From an uncultured Clostridia bacterium (lineage in GTDB: Bacteria > Bacillota > Clostridia > Christensenellales > CAG-917): a DNA stretch of 53,778 nt. This document shows, in pieces, positions 37,701-46,480 of this stretch (positions within the stretch are counted from its first letter, which is position 1; each line of letters starts with the position of its first letter). A program made the translations under genes and the position numbers. Location: the NCBI GenBank assembly GCA_944363035.1, contig CALVTS010000009.1, positions 1-53,778 of the forward strand. Direction: 5' to 3'. Below the pieces are notes generated by a model. The model was not told the DNA's origin and did no database searches. It was given only the letters and a program-made list of their open reading frames with translations.

Positions 37701-38347
37701 CGATAAACAGGCTCGCGCGCCTCGCGCGTGCGGCGGGCATACATCTCGTGCTCGCGACTCAGCGTCCTTCGGTGGACGTCATCAGCGGCACGATAAAGAA
37801 CAATCTGCCCACCAGGGTGGCGCTCACGCTGTCCTCCATCGCGGACTCCCGCACGGTGCTGGATTCGGGCGGAGCAGAGAAATTGCTGGGATACGGAGAC
37901 CTGCTTTATTCCACGCCCAAATCCTCTCTGCCCATCCGTATGCAGGGGGCGTTCATCACGGATCAGGAGATAAAATCCGTGGTGGATTTCATCAAGGAAC
38001 ACAACGAGGCGTACTTTGACGAGAACGTCAAAAACGCGATATTCAAGGAGGAGGAAGAAGAGCACGTCGAGACCTCTTCCAAAAAGCCAAAAGAAAGCGA
38101 CGGCATACCTCCCGAGGTCATCAAGGCGCTCAGGATGGGGTTGGACGGTTCCCCCGTCACCATCTCGGGTATGCAACGAAAGCTCGGGCTCGGCTTCCCC
38201 AAGGCGGCGAAGCTCTTCGACATCATGGTGGATATGCACCTCATCGCGCCGATGGGGGATGACAAAAAGAACAGGGTATGCATCTCCGAGGAGGAGATAG
38301 ACGCTCTGGAAAACGGGGGCGGCGAGGCTTCCGATGAGGAGGAGTGA
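34745..38347 (+). CDS. ftsK: DNA translocase FtsK/SpoIIIE with very long linker
   Basis: A 1200-residue DNA pump that moves chromosome through the division or sporulation septum. Four N-terminal membrane helices (about 14-170), then a linker of about 500 residues (190-690) rich in Ala, Glu, Pro, Arg and Ser, then the motor (Walker A GTTGSGKS near 860-868, Walker B VIIVDELADLM near 970) and a C-terminal gamma winged helix (from about 1120, TISGMQRKLGLGFPKAAKLFD). Bacillus SpoIIIE is about 790 residues, the difference being the linker. A TTG over the -10 box is not the start; GGAAGG precedes the ATG at 34745. Confidence 0.95.
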   Translation: MNDTRQMRANTGNRIALGVLILLVALFIFICTCGAFGGVGDMVSSVFVGFFGLADFAYSLVAIVAGIAVIFNFRVKARPAKIAKLALMFLCGVWALHVYSSSAHFAANGNYGDYLVACYEGGNTAGGMFFGIISYPLMKVITTVGALVVVCAVFFVIAFFALLPTVKRDVTYVSVPEKQRNKRGSRIGRQKAPTITDFSAPEGSNPLYVVDVEGDPLSSEPRRKKGAEGYDPLYPNAGARYEDELRESSPRPDRFSSQSLARDILFNPNPREESFSDYRTITNPDEALTNPSAPYSAMRRSELRRRLGVDDADSMARDIVRERYFGESPRAAEKTEPEEERGGSNIIDPNARGASALGYSSFDALKADRTKQFGAMFGASASPLSSQSAYGGNAESGVKREVPKPTRKMERPQPRPAERPAEERSAANMAGLHGSVSRAITGEEKVSAPEAHDIPDVMAYERAASPDAKRAAGFESAVEAAQRAVRERQSEQPSAESQKFADKGSAVSRENGVPRAFRGTAMSREEASAAKKEEGGLSSPAERIRPATPAESEVRKPAENAAERSARAEKGTEMPPAAEKSAGSNPFATSGSDKTQGSAEARRRMEEAIAKGVPKEENVDFDAKGPVIQQSMFAKQQMENIAKARREAPPIASYERIAEERSKRVYSPRDKSLQKTENLAKKVAKESGERMTQVSIDQAISRVTPRKPYVPPSVKLLLPPEKEVDQNEDYEKKKEAICEALAFFGVGAEVTEIKVGPTFSLYTLRVEMPKGKSVSSLVSYENDIAMRMEEKSVRIIAPIPGKNAVGVEVPNKRRRTVRMSELLLSPAYNGAATPTTCALGEDLYGTIYTSDIREFPHILIAGTTGSGKSVFVHSIIMSLLFRASPDEVRFIMIDPKMVEFTKYEGIPHLMLDEIIFAADKAIRALNWAISEMQRRIEYFAQLHFRDIDEYNRNCEQIGSEKMPRIVIIVDELADLMATGKKAVEEAINRLARLARAAGIHLVLATQRPSVDVISGTIKNNLPTRVALTLSSIADSRTVLDSGGAEKLLGYGDLLYSTPKSSLPIRMQGAFITDQEIKSVVDFIKEHNEAYFDENVKNAIFKEEEEEHVETSSKKPKESDGIPPEVIKALRMGLDGSPVTISGMQRKLGLGFPKAAKLFDIMVDMHLIAPMGDDKKNRVCISEEEIDALENGGGEASDEEE

Positions 38348-38392
38348 CCCTCTCCGCGCCGCAGACAAAGCATAAAGGGATACCGCTGAGGA

Positions 38393-39700
38393 ATGAAGAT
38401 AGGCATAGTGTCGCTGGGTTGCGACAAAAACAGAGTGGACAGCGAGAAGCTCATCGCGAGACTGGTCGCGGCGGGGCATGAGATCGTCTCCTCCGAAGAG
38501 GAGGCGGACGTCATCGTCGTCAACACCTGCGCTTTCACCGAGGACGCCAAGACGGAGGCGATAGACGAGATACTCTCCGCCGCCGAGGCGAAAAAGAGAG
38601 ACGCGCGCAAGAAACTCGTCGTCACGGGCTGTCTGCCCGAAAGGTATATGGAAAGCCTTGAGGAGGAACTCCCTGAGGTGGACGCCTTTTTCGGCGTGGC
38701 GGATTACGACGAGGTGCCGGGCGCGATCGCCAAGCTCGCGGCGGGGGACAGGATATTCTGCCGCGGAGGCGGGGACGCCTACTACGGCGAAAGAGTGCTC
38801 ACCACGCCCTACCATTACGCCTATCTGAAAATAGCGGAGGGGTGCAACAACTTCTGCACCTACTGCGCCATACCCTCCATAAGAGGGAAGTATCGCTCCG
38901 AAAAGCCGGAGGATCTCCTGAAAGAGGCTGAGAAACTCTCGGACGACGGAGTGAAGGAACTCATCCTCGTCGCGCAGGACGTCACCCGCTACGGCACGGA
39001 TCTCTTCGGCGAGCCCCGTCTTATTCCGCTCGTACGCGAGCTGGAAAAGATGGACTTCGAGTGGATAAGGTTGCTCTACCTCGAGCCCGAAGTCGTCACG
39101 GACGAACTCATACGTTTCGTCGCCGACGAGCCCAAGGTGTGCAAATATATGGACGTACCTCTCCAACACGTGGACAGCGGAGTGCTCAAACGCATGAACC
39201 GCCACACCACCGAGAAGAGCACCCGAGAACTCGTCAGAAAGATAAAGGACGCGGGGATCACCATGCGTACCTCTTTCATCTCGGGATTCCCGGGGGAGAG
39301 CGAAGAGGCGCACCGTCTGCTTGCGCGTTTCATCGAAGAGGCGAGGATAGACTTTGCGGGAGTGTTCGCCTATTCCCGCGAGGAGGGGACTCCCGCAGAC
39401 AGGATGCGCGGCCATCTGCCCGAAGAGATAAAACGCGCCCGTGCGGATGAGCTGAGGGCGATAGAGACCGAGATAATAGAGTCAAATTGCGACGCGCGCA
39501 AGGGGAGCGTCCTCACAGTGCTCGCGGACGGCATAGATTACGACAGGCAGTGTTTCGTGGGACACACCGCGCGCCAGACGCCCGATGTGGACAATGTGGT
39601 CTACTTCACTTCGGATGAGGAAGTGAGAGCGGGCGAATTCTATCGGGTGCGCGTGGACGGACGCGACGGCATAGACCTGACGGGGAGGACAGAACAATGA
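38393..39700 (+). CDS. rimO: Ribosomal protein S12 methylthiotransferase RimO
   Basis: A 435-residue radical SAM methylthiotransferase that modifies an aspartate of ribosomal protein S12. Order: N-terminal UPF0004 domain with cysteines at LGCDKN, NTCAF and TGCLPE for one cluster; radical SAM motif C151-C155-C158 (GCNNFCTYC); TRAM domain at the C-terminus. LGCDKNRVDSE is diagnostic for RimO rather than MiaB. The stop overlaps the pgsA ATG. Confidence 0.95.
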   Translation: MKIGIVSLGCDKNRVDSEKLIARLVAAGHEIVSSEEEADVIVVNTCAFTEDAKTEAIDEILSAAEAKKRDARKKLVVTGCLPERYMESLEEELPEVDAFFGVADYDEVPGAIAKLAAGDRIFCRGGGDAYYGERVLTTPYHYAYLKIAEGCNNFCTYCAIPSIRGKYRSEKPEDLLKEAEKLSDDGVKELILVAQDVTRYGTDLFGEPRLIPLVRELEKMDFEWIRLLYLEPEVVTDELIRFVADEPKVCKYMDVPLQHVDSGVLKRMNRHTTEKSTRELVRKIKDAGITMRTSFISGFPGESEEAHRLLARFIEEARIDFAGVFAYSREEGTPADRMRGHLPEEIKRARADELRAIETEIIESNCDARKGSVLTVLADGIDYDRQCFVGHTARQTPDVDNVVYFTSDEEVRAGEFYRVRVDGRDGIDLTGRTEQ

Positions 39701-40326
39701 CTATGACTCTTGCCACAAAGATCACTCTGGCAAGGATATTCCTCATCATCCCGACGGTGGTGTTTTACATTGTCGGAATGCTCGAAGAGACGGTTTATCT
39801 GCCGTTTTTGATAGTGTCATGCGTGTTGTTCGCGCTGTTGTGCTCCACGGACTTCGTGGACGGGCACATCGCGCGCAAGACTAACACCGTGTCTGCGCTG
39901 GGCAAATTCCTGGATCCTCTCGCGGACAAGATCGTCATAGTGGTGATGCTTTTCCTCATCGTGTATTTCCGCGACTTCGAGCTTTTCAGTCATGACGGAC
40001 TGGTCATCGCTCTGCTCGGCGGGCTCATCCTGACGAGAGAACTCACGGTGAGCGTCTTCCGCGCCGTTGCCGCCTCCAAGGGACTGGTGCTCGCGGCGGA
40101 CATATTCGGAAAGGTCAAGACGGTGCTTTTGGACGTGGGCGTTGCCTTCCTCATCCTCGCGGGAGTGCACGAAGTCATCGTGTGGATAGGCGAGATAGTG
40201 TTTTATGCTGGTGCGTTGCTCACCGTCTATTCGGGCGCAAGGTATCTTGTCAAAAACAAGCACGTCCTTGCGGATAAAAAGCCCGAAGCGGACGTTGCGG
40301 CGGACGAGGAAAAGGCGGAAAAATGA
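39697..40326 (+). CDS. pgsA: CDP-diacylglycerol-glycerol-3-phosphate 3-phosphatidyltransferase
   Basis: A 209-residue membrane enzyme making phosphatidylglycerol phosphate, precursor of phosphatidylglycerol and cardiolipin. The CDP-alcohol motif D-x2-D-G-x2-A-R-x8-G-x3-D-x3-D is complete in DFVDGHIARK and LGKFLDPLADK. Several hydrophobic helices follow; the last 30 residues form a charged tail. The ATG overlaps the rimO stop (ATGA); a second ATG two codons on is possible. rimO-pgsA-cinA-recA is a common Firmicutes order. Confidence 0.94.
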   Translation: MTMTLATKITLARIFLIIPTVVFYIVGMLEETVYLPFLIVSCVLFALLCSTDFVDGHIARKTNTVSALGKFLDPLADKIVIVVMLFLIVYFRDFELFSHDGLVIALLGGLILTRELTVSVFRAVAASKGLVLAADIFGKVKTVLLDVGVAFLILAGVHEVIVWIGEIVFYAGALLTVYSGARYLVKNKHVLADKKPEADVAADEEKAEK

Positions 40327-40877
40327 GCGGCGTCATCAGGGAATCTATATCCTTTTTCGAGGTGATTGTCCTCGCCGCGGAGTATGCCGAAAGAGAGGGC
40401 AGGGTCTCCGAAAAGAAGCTGAAAAAGGCGTTGGGAGTGCATCTTCCCACGGCGGCGAAAGCCATCTGCGCCCTCGCCGTGACCGGCGTCGTCGGCAGAA
40501 AGGAAAAGAAATACTATCCTTTCACGGGCAGGACGGGCGTCCCCGCCGAGGTGCAAGCCGAAAGAAGCCGTCACAAAGAGGACTACCTCCCCCTCGTGGA
40601 GGAGGACAAGGCGTTCGCCCCCATAGGCGTTGAGGGATATATGACGGGCACCCTCCTTCCCGCGATAAAGATAGGGGTGCTTTACGGCAGTCTCAGCGTG
40701 GTGTTCCTCGAAAGGAAGATGTCCGTAGGCTACGAGCGCGCGCACGAGATATACGATATTATCGCCGCCTGCGGTCTGCTCGGAGAGGAGGACGATCTCA
40801 ATCCCGGGCGCAAAAAGATGAAACTCGGCTTTGCCGATTTCGACGCGCTTTATGCGCGTATCGGAGAGGGAGCATGA
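40323..40877 (+). CDS. Protein with two FtsK-gamma-like winged helices
   Basis: A 184-residue soluble protein without a known name. Each half resembles the FtsK/SpoIIIE gamma domain. In the C-terminal half, SLSVVFLERKMSVGYERAHEIYDII aligns in pattern with the gamma domain of the ftsK gene upstream (QRKLGLGFPKAAKLFDIM). The N-terminal half has a similar SEKKLKKALGVHLP-TAAKAI helix pair. A gamma domain normally reads polar DNA octamers, so this may be a stand-alone DNA-binding factor. ATGA overlaps tie it to pgsA and cinA. The similarity is by eye; function is inference. Confidence 0.65.
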   Translation: MSGVIRESISFFEVIVLAAEYAEREGRVSEKKLKKALGVHLPTAAKAICALAVTGVVGRKEKKYYPFTGRTGVPAEVQAERSRHKEDYLPLVEEDKAFAPIGVEGYMTGTLLPAIKIGVLYGSLSVVFLERKMSVGYERAHEIYDIIAACGLLGEEDDLNPGRKKMKLGFADFDALYARIGEGA

Positions 40878-41569
40878 TCTCGGAAGCGATGAAGATATGC
40901 GGGCTCTCCGAGGAGGAGATATTGCACGAGCTCGCCGCGTTTGAGGGCGAAGGCGTGGAGTTCGAGGTGGAGGAGGATTGCCTGGACGCAAGGATAACCA
41001 TGCGTTCGGAGCTTGACAAAAAGAGCTTCGACTCCGTGAAGAGCTGGGTGTACAACATCTTTGCCGAGCAGGTTTATTCCGCCGAGGACAGGGAATTGCA
41101 CGAACTTGCGGCACAGCTTCTGCGCCTCAACGGCAGGACGCTCGCCGTCGCCGAAAGCCTGACGGGAGGGGAGATATGTTCCCGCCTCACTTCCGTTCCG
41201 GGCATAAGCGAGAATTTTTACGAGGGCGTGGTGTGCTATGACCGCGGTGCGAAGATGCACCGTCTGCGCATACCCAAGGCGCTCCTCGGAGCGTACGGCG
41301 CGGTGAGCCGCGAGACGGCGTACGCCATGGTGAAAGGGCTTCTGGACCCTCCCGTGGACATCGGACTTGCCACGACGGGGCTCGCGGGACCTCAGGGCGA
41401 TGAGGGCAAACCCGTGGGGCTTGTCTACATCGCGGTGGGCGCGGGAGATTTCATAACCGTGTTCGAGAAGCACTTCTCGGGGGGACGCAACACCATACGC
41501 CGCGCGACGGCGAACATGGCGCTGTTCTATCTCGTGCGCTATCTGCGCGGAGATATTTTGCAACTCTGA
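40874..41569 (+). CDS. cinA: CinA-like nicotinamide-nucleotide amidase, short form
   Basis: A 231-residue protein. Residues about 75-231 form the CinA C-terminal amidase domain (AVAESLTGGEICSRL, GVVCYDRGAK, TTGLAGPQGDEGKPVGLVYIAV), which deamidates nicotinamide mononucleotide to recycle pyridine nucleotides. The first 75 residues resemble only the linker/KH-like part of full CinA; the N-terminal molybdopterin-binding-like domain of the 410-residue protein is missing. ATGA links it to the gamma-like gene, and recA follows 108 bases on, the classic cinA-recA order. Confidence 0.85.
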   Translation: MISEAMKICGLSEEEILHELAAFEGEGVEFEVEEDCLDARITMRSELDKKSFDSVKSWVYNIFAEQVYSAEDRELHELAAQLLRLNGRTLAVAESLTGGEICSRLTSVPGISENFYEGVVCYDRGAKMHRLRIPKALLGAYGAVSRETAYAMVKGLLDPPVDIGLATTGLAGPQGDEGKPVGLVYIAVGAGDFITVFEKHFSGGRNTIRRATANMALFYLVRYLRGDILQL

Positions 41570-41677
41570 AAACACACGAAACTGGGGTTAAACTTCGCGT
41601 TTCGGAGGATAAAACAGTAAAATCGGCGACGTACCGCCTTAAAACGCGTGCGGTCGCGTCGTGAAAAGGAGAAGATC

Positions 41678-42670
41678 ATGGCAGAAAGAGACAAGGGTAA
41701 TCCGTTGGAGCTGGCTCTCGCGCAGATAGAAAAGCAGTTCGGCAAAGGCGCGATAATGCGTCTCGGCGACAACGAAGTGCAAAAAGTGGAGGCGGTCTCC
41801 ACGGGGTGCCTCACTCTGGACATCGCCCTCGGCATAGGCGGCATCCCCAAGGGCAGGATAGTGGAGATATACGGTCCGGAATCCTCCGGCAAGACCACCG
41901 TCGCCCTCCACATAGTGGCGGAGGTGCAGAAGGCGGGCGGCACGGCGGCGTTCATCGACGCGGAGCACGCCCTCGATCCCACCTATGCGGCGAAATTGGG
42001 CGTTCAGCTCGAAAACCTCTATATCTCCCAGCCCGACAACGGCGAACAGGCTCTCGACATCGTGGAGACCCTCGTCAGGAGCGGAGCCATAGACGTGGTG
42101 GTCGTGGACTCCGTGGCGGCGCTCACGCCTCAGGCGGAGATAGACGGCGAGATGGGGGACAGTCACGTCGGTTTGCAGGCGCGCCTGATGTCACAGGCTC
42201 TGCGCAAGCTCACCGCCGTCACCTCCAAGAGCAAATGTTCCATCATCTTCATCAACCAGCTCCGCGAGAAGGTGGGCGTGGTGTACGGCAGCGCCGAGAC
42301 CACGACGGGGGGCAAGGCGCTCAAATTCTACGCCTCGGTCCGCATCGACATCAGGCGTACGGAGTCCATAAAGGACGGCAGCGACATCATAGGCAACCGC
42401 GTCAAAGCCAAAATAGTCAAAAACAAAGTCGCGCCTCCTTTCAAGGTGGCGGAGTTCGACATCATGTACGGCACGGGGATATCCTCCCTCGGCTGTCTCA
42501 TCGACCTCGGCGTGCAGAACGGGCTCATCATGAAGAGCGGGAGCTGGTTCAGCTACAATGACGAGAAGATAGGTCAGGGCAGGGAGAAGGCGATAGAATA
42601 TCTGCGCTCCAACCCCGAGATAGCCTCGGACATCGACCGCAAGATACGCGAAAAATACGAGCTCCTCTGA
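41678..42670 (+). CDS. recA: Recombinase RecA
   Basis: A 330-residue strand-exchange recombinase and SOS coprotease. Walker [10 protein letters not shown] is near 66-74; the MAW-like region, loop L1/L2 residues and [11 protein letters not shown], then a short C-terminal domain (KIREKYELL) are all present. It lacks the long acidic tail of some homologues. AAGGAG precedes the ATG at 41678. I looked for a Gram-positive LexA box (CGAAC-N4-GTTCG) upstream and did not find one, so SOS control is not evident. A terminator follows. Confidence 0.98.
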   Translation: MAERDKGNPLELALAQIEKQFGKGAIMRLGDNEVQKVEAVSTGCLTLDIALGIGGIPKGRIVEIYGPESSGKTTVALHIVAEVQKAGGTAAFIDAEHALDPTYAAKLGVQLENLYISQPDNGEQALDIVETLVRSGAIDVVVVDSVAALTPQAEIDGEMGDSHVGLQARLMSQALRKLTAVTSKSKCSIIFINQLREKVGVVYGSAETTTGGKALKFYASVRIDIRRTESIKDGSDIIGNRVKAKIVKNKVAPPFKVAEFDIMYGTGISSLGCLIDLGVQNGLIMKSGSWFSYNDEKIGQGREKAIEYLRSNPEIASDIDRKIREKYELL

Positions 42671-42720
42671 GCGGAGTCTCTTTGCGTCTGCGGCGCGAAT
42701 GCGTTCAAGCATGACCGCGA

Positions 42721-42763
42721 CCCCCGTTTTTTGACGGAAAACCTCGTCAAAAGCGGGGTTTTT
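42721..42763 (+). terminator. Terminator after recA
   Basis: A long hairpin, CCCCGTTTT...GACG paired with CGTC...AAAGCGGGG, followed by a T5 run. Confidence 0.8.
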
Positions 42764-42845
42764 CTTTCCGTTCGGCGGACGATCCGGCAAAATAGCGCGC
42801 TTTTCTTTCCTTGCAAAGTTGTAGTCGGGGTTTTGAGACTTAAAC

Positions 42846-42874
42846 TTGACTATTGTATAGATATAGTATATACT
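42846..42874 (+). promoter_or_regulatory. rny promoter with palindromic -10 region
   Basis: TTGACT (42846-42851), 17-base spacer and TATACT (42869-42874). A perfect 14-bp palindrome ATAGTATATACTAT (42863-42876) covers the -10 and is a candidate operator. Confidence 0.65.
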
Positions 42875-42951
42875 ATTATCGACAAGGTGCGGGCGCATCC
42901 GCCGTGCGGGTGTGCGAGGCGCTTTGATTATATAAACGGAGAGGTCATTCG

Positions 42952-44568
42952 ATGACAAGCAGTATCGGATTATTGCTTGCCGCACTCGAAGCCGGACCTG
43001 TTGCTGGAATAGCTATTGCAGCCCTCGTCGTAGGCGCGGCTATAGGGCTGATCGCATACAGATTGTATTCGCAGAACAAAATCGGCTTGGCAAAAAGAGA
43101 AGCGGCAAGGATCCTGGAAGAAGCCGGATTGGAAGCAAAAGCCATAAGAAAAGACGGCCTTCTGGAAGCCAAGGAACAACAAAACAAACTTCGCGCCGAA
43201 TTCGAGCGCGAGACCAAGGAACGCAGGGCGGATTGGCAGAGGACGGAAAACCGCCTCCTCCAAAAGGAGAACGCCATAGACCGCAAAGAGGACAACCTCA
43301 ACAAAAAGGAGGACGCCCTCGACAAGAAACTCGCGGAAGTGGAAAAGGCTCAGAAAAACGTGGAAGAGCACCGCGAGAGACTGAAAGCCATCGAGGAGGA
43401 GCTCAACAATTCTCAGGCGATCATGCAACGCGAGCTGGAAAGGGTCGCGGGCATGACCAAAGAGGAGGCTTCGCAGGAGCTCAAAGACGCCCTCCTCGAC
43501 GAGGTGAAACGCGGAGCCGCAGCGGAGGCTAAGGCTATCGAAGCCGAAGCCAAGGAAAACGCCGTGCGCGAGGCGCAGAACATCATCGCCACAGCCATCC
43601 AGCGTTGCGCCGCCGACCACGCCACCGAAAATACCGTCAGCGTCGTCGCTCTTCCCAGCGACGAGATGAAGGGCAGGATAATCGGGCGCATGGGCAGGAA
43701 CATCCGCGCGTTGGAATCCGCAACGGGCGTGGATCTCATCATCGACGACACCCCCGACGTCATCACTCTTTCCAGCTTCGATCCCGTGAGGAGGGAGGTC
43801 GCGCGCCTCACCCTCGAGAAGCTCATCGCCGACGGACGCATACATCCCGCACGCATCGAGGAAGTTGTGGACAAGGTGAGGAGAGAGGTCAACGCCTCCA
43901 TAAAAGAGGCGGGCGAAGAGGCGGTGTTCGAGGCGGGCGTGCACGGTCTGCATCCCGAGCTCGTCAAGATACTCGGCAGACTGAAATACCGCACCAGCTA
44001 CGGGCAGAATGTCTTGAAACATTCCCTCGAAGTCAGCTTCCTTGCCTCCCTCATGGCGCAGGAGCTCGGCGTAGACCCCAAAGTCGCAAAGAGGGCGGGT
44101 TTGTTGCACGACATCGGCAAAGCCATAGACCACGAGGTGGAAGGCACGCACATCCAGATAGGCGTGGAACTCGCCAAAAAGTATAAAGAACACGGCGACG
44201 TTATCCATGCTATCGCCGCGCACCACAACGACATAGAGCCCGAGACCATCGCGGCGGTGCTCGTACAGGCGGCGGACGCCATATCCTCCGCTCGCCCCGG
44301 CGCGAGACGCGAGTCTTTGGAAAACTACGTCAAGCGCATCGAGAAGCTCGAGGAGATCGCGAAATCCTTCGACGGGGTGGAGCAGACCTTCGCCGTGCAG
44401 GCGGGACGCGAGATCCGCGTCATGGTCAAGCCCGAGCAGGTGGACGATTCCGCTACGGTATTCCTTGCGCGCGAGATAGCGGACAAACTTGAAAACGAGC
44501 TGGATTATCCCGGGCAGATCAAGGTCAACGTCATCCGCGAAGTGAGAAGCGTGGAATATGCGAAGTGA
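42952..44568 (+). CDS. rny: Ribonuclease Y
   Basis: A 538-residue membrane-anchored endoribonuclease that initiates mRNA decay in Firmicutes. Order: N-terminal membrane helix (about 13-37), a long Glu/Lys/Arg-rich coiled coil (about 50-195), KH domain with [17 protein letters not shown] domain with [12 protein letters not shown] (near 385-396) and a C-terminal domain. GAGAGGTC precedes the ATG. The 3' end overlaps the next gene by 11 bases. PNPase, its usual partner in RNA decay, is encoded 12 kb upstream. Confidence 0.97.
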   Translation: MTSSIGLLLAALEAGPVAGIAIAALVVGAAIGLIAYRLYSQNKIGLAKREAARILEEAGLEAKAIRKDGLLEAKEQQNKLRAEFERETKERRADWQRTENRLLQKENAIDRKEDNLNKKEDALDKKLAEVEKAQKNVEEHRERLKAIEEELNNSQAIMQRELERVAGMTKEEASQELKDALLDEVKRGAAAEAKAIEAEAKENAVREAQNIIATAIQRCAADHATENTVSVVALPSDEMKGRIIGRMGRNIRALESATGVDLIIDDTPDVITLSSFDPVRREVARLTLEKLIADGRIHPARIEEVVDKVRREVNASIKEAGEEAVFEAGVHGLHPELVKILGRLKYRTSYGQNVLKHSLEVSFLASLMAQELGVDPKVAKRAGLLHDIGKAIDHEVEGTHIQIGVELAKKYKEHGDVIHAIAAHHNDIEPETIAAVLVQAADAISSARPGARRESLENYVKRIEKLEEIAKSFDGVEQTFAVQAGREIRVMVKPEQVDDSATVFLAREIADKLENELDYPGQIKVNVIREVRSVEYAK

Positions 44569-45253
44569 TCATGTAAAGAGCGCGGACGAGCTCGCGCTCA
44601 TGCGCCGCGCCGCGCGTATCACGGACGACGTTTACGACCACGTGCTCGACATCGCGCGGGTCGGCATGACCGAGAAAGAGCTCGCCGACGCTATCCTCGA
44701 AAAGACTTTGCTCCTCGGCGGGAGCGGGGTATCCTTCGACACCATAGTGGCGTTCGGAGAGAGCGGGGCGGAGCCCCATCACGTCCCCACCGATAAGCCC
44801 CTCGAAAGCGGATTGCTGGTCACTGTGGACATGGGATGCGTGGTGGAGGGGTATTGCTCCGATTTCACCCGCACGTTCGCGTTCGGCGAGGTCGGCGAGG
44901 AGGAGAGGCGGATATACGCCGTAGTCCTCGAAGCGCAGAAGCGCGGCATCGCCGCAGTCGGCGATGGCGTGGCGACGAGAGCGGTCGACAGCGCCTCCCG
45001 CGAAGTCATTGCCGAGGCGGGATACGGCGAGTTTTACATCCACGGCACGGGACACGGCGTGGGCACCGAGATACACGAGCCGCCCACCCTCAACCAAAAG
45101 AGCGAGGAGACCCTCGTTTGCGGACAGGTCGTCACGGTCGAGCCCGGCATCTATCTTCCCGGGCGCATGGGAGTGCGCATCGAGGATATGGTGCTCGTAG
45201 GCGAGAACAGACCTTTCAGCAGACACACCACGGAGCTCATCACGCTCCGATAA
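44558..45253 (+). CDS. M24-family aminopeptidase, Xaa-Pro-type, lacking N-domain
   Basis: A 231-residue pita-bread-fold metallopeptidase. The five metal ligands are visible: VDMG (Asp), CSDFTRTF (Asp), GTGHGVG (His), VEPGIY (Glu) and RIEDM (Glu). Full-size Xaa-Pro peptidases of this locus have about 350 residues with an N-terminal creatinase-type domain; only the catalytic domain is present here. In Bacillus a full-length homologue also sits before efp. It starts inside the last codons of rny (11-base overlap), which is unusual for these families and implies coupling. Confidence 0.87.
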   Translation: MRSDHVKSADELALMRRAARITDDVYDHVLDIARVGMTEKELADAILEKTLLLGGSGVSFDTIVAFGESGAEPHHVPTDKPLESGLLVTVDMGCVVEGYCSDFTRTFAFGEVGEEERRIYAVVLEAQKRGIAAVGDGVATRAVDSASREVIAEAGYGEFYIHGTGHGVGTEIHEPPTLNQKSEETLVCGQVVTVEPGIYLPGRMGVRIEDMVLVGENRPFSRHTTELITLR

Positions 45254-45278
45254 GAAATCAACGACAGGAGATAAATTT

Positions 45279-45842
45279 ATGGCACAAGTTATGGCAGGCG
45301 ACCTCCGCAAAGGAGTCACGTTCCTCTATGAGAACAACATCATGACGGTTGTGGATTTCCAGCACGTCAAGCCCGGCAAAGGCGCGGCTTTCGTCCGCAC
45401 CAAGATGAAGAACGTCGTCACCGGCAGCGTCCTCGAAAAGACTTTCAACCCCACCGAAAAGTTCGATCTCGCCCACATCGAGACCAAAAATATGGAGTAT
45501 CTCTACAACGACGGCGAGTTCTACTACTTCATGGACACCGAGACCTATGAGCAGATCCCCCTCAACCACAGCCAGGTGGAGGACGCGCTCAACTTCGTCA
45601 AAGAGAATATGAACGTCACCATGAAGTTCTTCCAGGGCGCGCCCTTCTCCGTCGAGCCCCCCAACTTCGTCGAGCTCAAGATCACCGTGTGCGAGCCCGC
45701 CGTGGTCGGCAACACCGCCACCAACGCCACCAAGCCCGCCACCCTCGAGACCGGCTACTCCCTGCAAGTCCCCATGTTCGTGAATGAGGGAGACACCATA
45801 CGTATTGATACTCGCACCGGCGAGTATATGTCCCGCGTCTGA
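45279..45842 (+). CDS. efp: Elongation factor P
   Basis: A 187-residue EF-P that rescues ribosomes stalled at proline runs. Three beta-barrel domains are recognisable: KOW-like N-terminal domain with the loop VKPGKGAA, where K34 lies at the site modified in other bacteria; central OB domain ([11 protein letters not shown]); C-terminal domain ending [16 protein letters not shown]. The TGA at 45840-45842 is also part of the CTGA end of a 125-bp palindromic element. In Bacillus efp is followed by spoIIIA; here 1.6 kb of mostly repeat sequence separates them. Confidence 0.97.
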   Translation: MAQVMAGDLRKGVTFLYENNIMTVVDFQHVKPGKGAAFVRTKMKNVVTGSVLEKTFNPTEKFDLAHIETKNMEYLYNDGEFYYFMDTETYEQIPLNHSQVEDALNFVKENMNVTMKFFQGAPFSVEPPNFVELKITVCEPAVVGNTATNATKPATLETGYSLQVPMFVNEGDTIRIDTRTGEYMSRV

Positions 45843-45963
45843 GGGCGTCATTTGGCGCAGAACTTTGTCAGCGCCCTTGTCGTGGATGCTCACGTACGTC
45901 TCTGTACGCTCCGCCTCCCGACAAAGGCGCTTTCGCGTTCTGCATCCAAATGACACCTTTCAG
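45839..45963. repeat. 125-bp palindromic element at the efp stop codon (copy F)
   Basis: Ends CTGA...TCAG; outer arm GTCATTTGG (45847-45855) with CCAAATGAC (45946-45954). Inner stem GCGCCCTTGTCG (45871-45882) with CGACAAAGGCGC (45919-45930), 11 of 12 paired. Apex CACGTACG-tctct-GTACGCTC from 45891. Same length and apex position as copy A, with different stem sequences. Confidence 0.85.
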
Positions 45964-45985
45964 CGTATAGGCGTTGGAGCGGGCG

Positions 45986-46046
45986 TCCTCGAATCCCACG
46001 TGCACTCATTCGGGGTGTGTTTGACTCCCACGTGCACTTATTCAAA
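45986..46046. repeat. CACGTGCAC iterons, left cluster
   Basis: Two direct copies of a unit of about 30-34 bp with core TCCCACGTGCACTCATTC. Two more copies occur at 46449-46509 with altered cores, and inverted copies at 46919-47015. Confidence 0.65.
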
Positions 46047-46480
46047 GACGGTCTCACGCGCCGCTCAGCCAAACTTGCACAGCGGGCGTTTGCGCCCGCT
46101 CTTGCAAGTCGCGGCGCGTATCTGCGACCTCGCAAGCTAGACGAGAAATTAAGTAGACACGGGCTCGGTGCGCGTCGAGTCGCCCTCCTCGCCCCGCGAG
46201 CGACGTTTAGTCTATACTGGTCGCCGCTTGATTATGTGAGTGCGAGATTCAAACTTTTTTCAAGAGGTGTTTTCATAAAGGCGCAATCTGCGCCTTTATG
46301 AAAAAGTATATCCCGCATTTTAGGAGGAATGAACTCTATTCCGAGTGGGGGAGGAGTCCCGAAGGGGAGGAGGGGGTACAATACTCCCATGTTAGGGGAC
46401 GTATACCCATTTAACCAGCCTGAATACGACGTACACTTATTCGAAGTGTGTTTGACTCCCACGTAAACTCATTCGAAGGG
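46017..46480. repeat. 464-bp tandem repeat, unit 1
   Basis: First of two long direct repeats. Contains an outer stem ACGCGCCGC (46056-46064) with GCGGCGCGT (46111-46119) enclosing a variable hairpin: ACTTGCA (46073-46079) with TGCAAGT (46103-46109) and AGCGGGCG (46081-46088) with CGCCCGCT (46093-46100). Further on is a perfect 16-bp hairpin, TTTTCATAAAGGCGCA (46270-46285) with 46289-46304. No confident gene; a minus-strand frame of 76 codons (46232-46462) is discussed in the findings. Confidence 0.8.

Noticed and set aside
41570..41677. LexA box upstream of recA
   Set aside because: No CGAAC-N4-GTTCG match. CGAAAC and GTTTCG occur as an inverted pair but with the wrong spacing and half-sites.
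46050..46130. tRNA-like structure in the tandem repeat
   Set aside because: No acceptor/T-arm/anticodon arrangement can be drawn; it is a nested stem without tRNA invariant bases.
46322..46331. Gene start with AGGAGG in tandem unit 1 (+ strand)
   Set aside because: The AGGAGG is only one base from the ATG, and unit 2 has GCG in place of that ATG.
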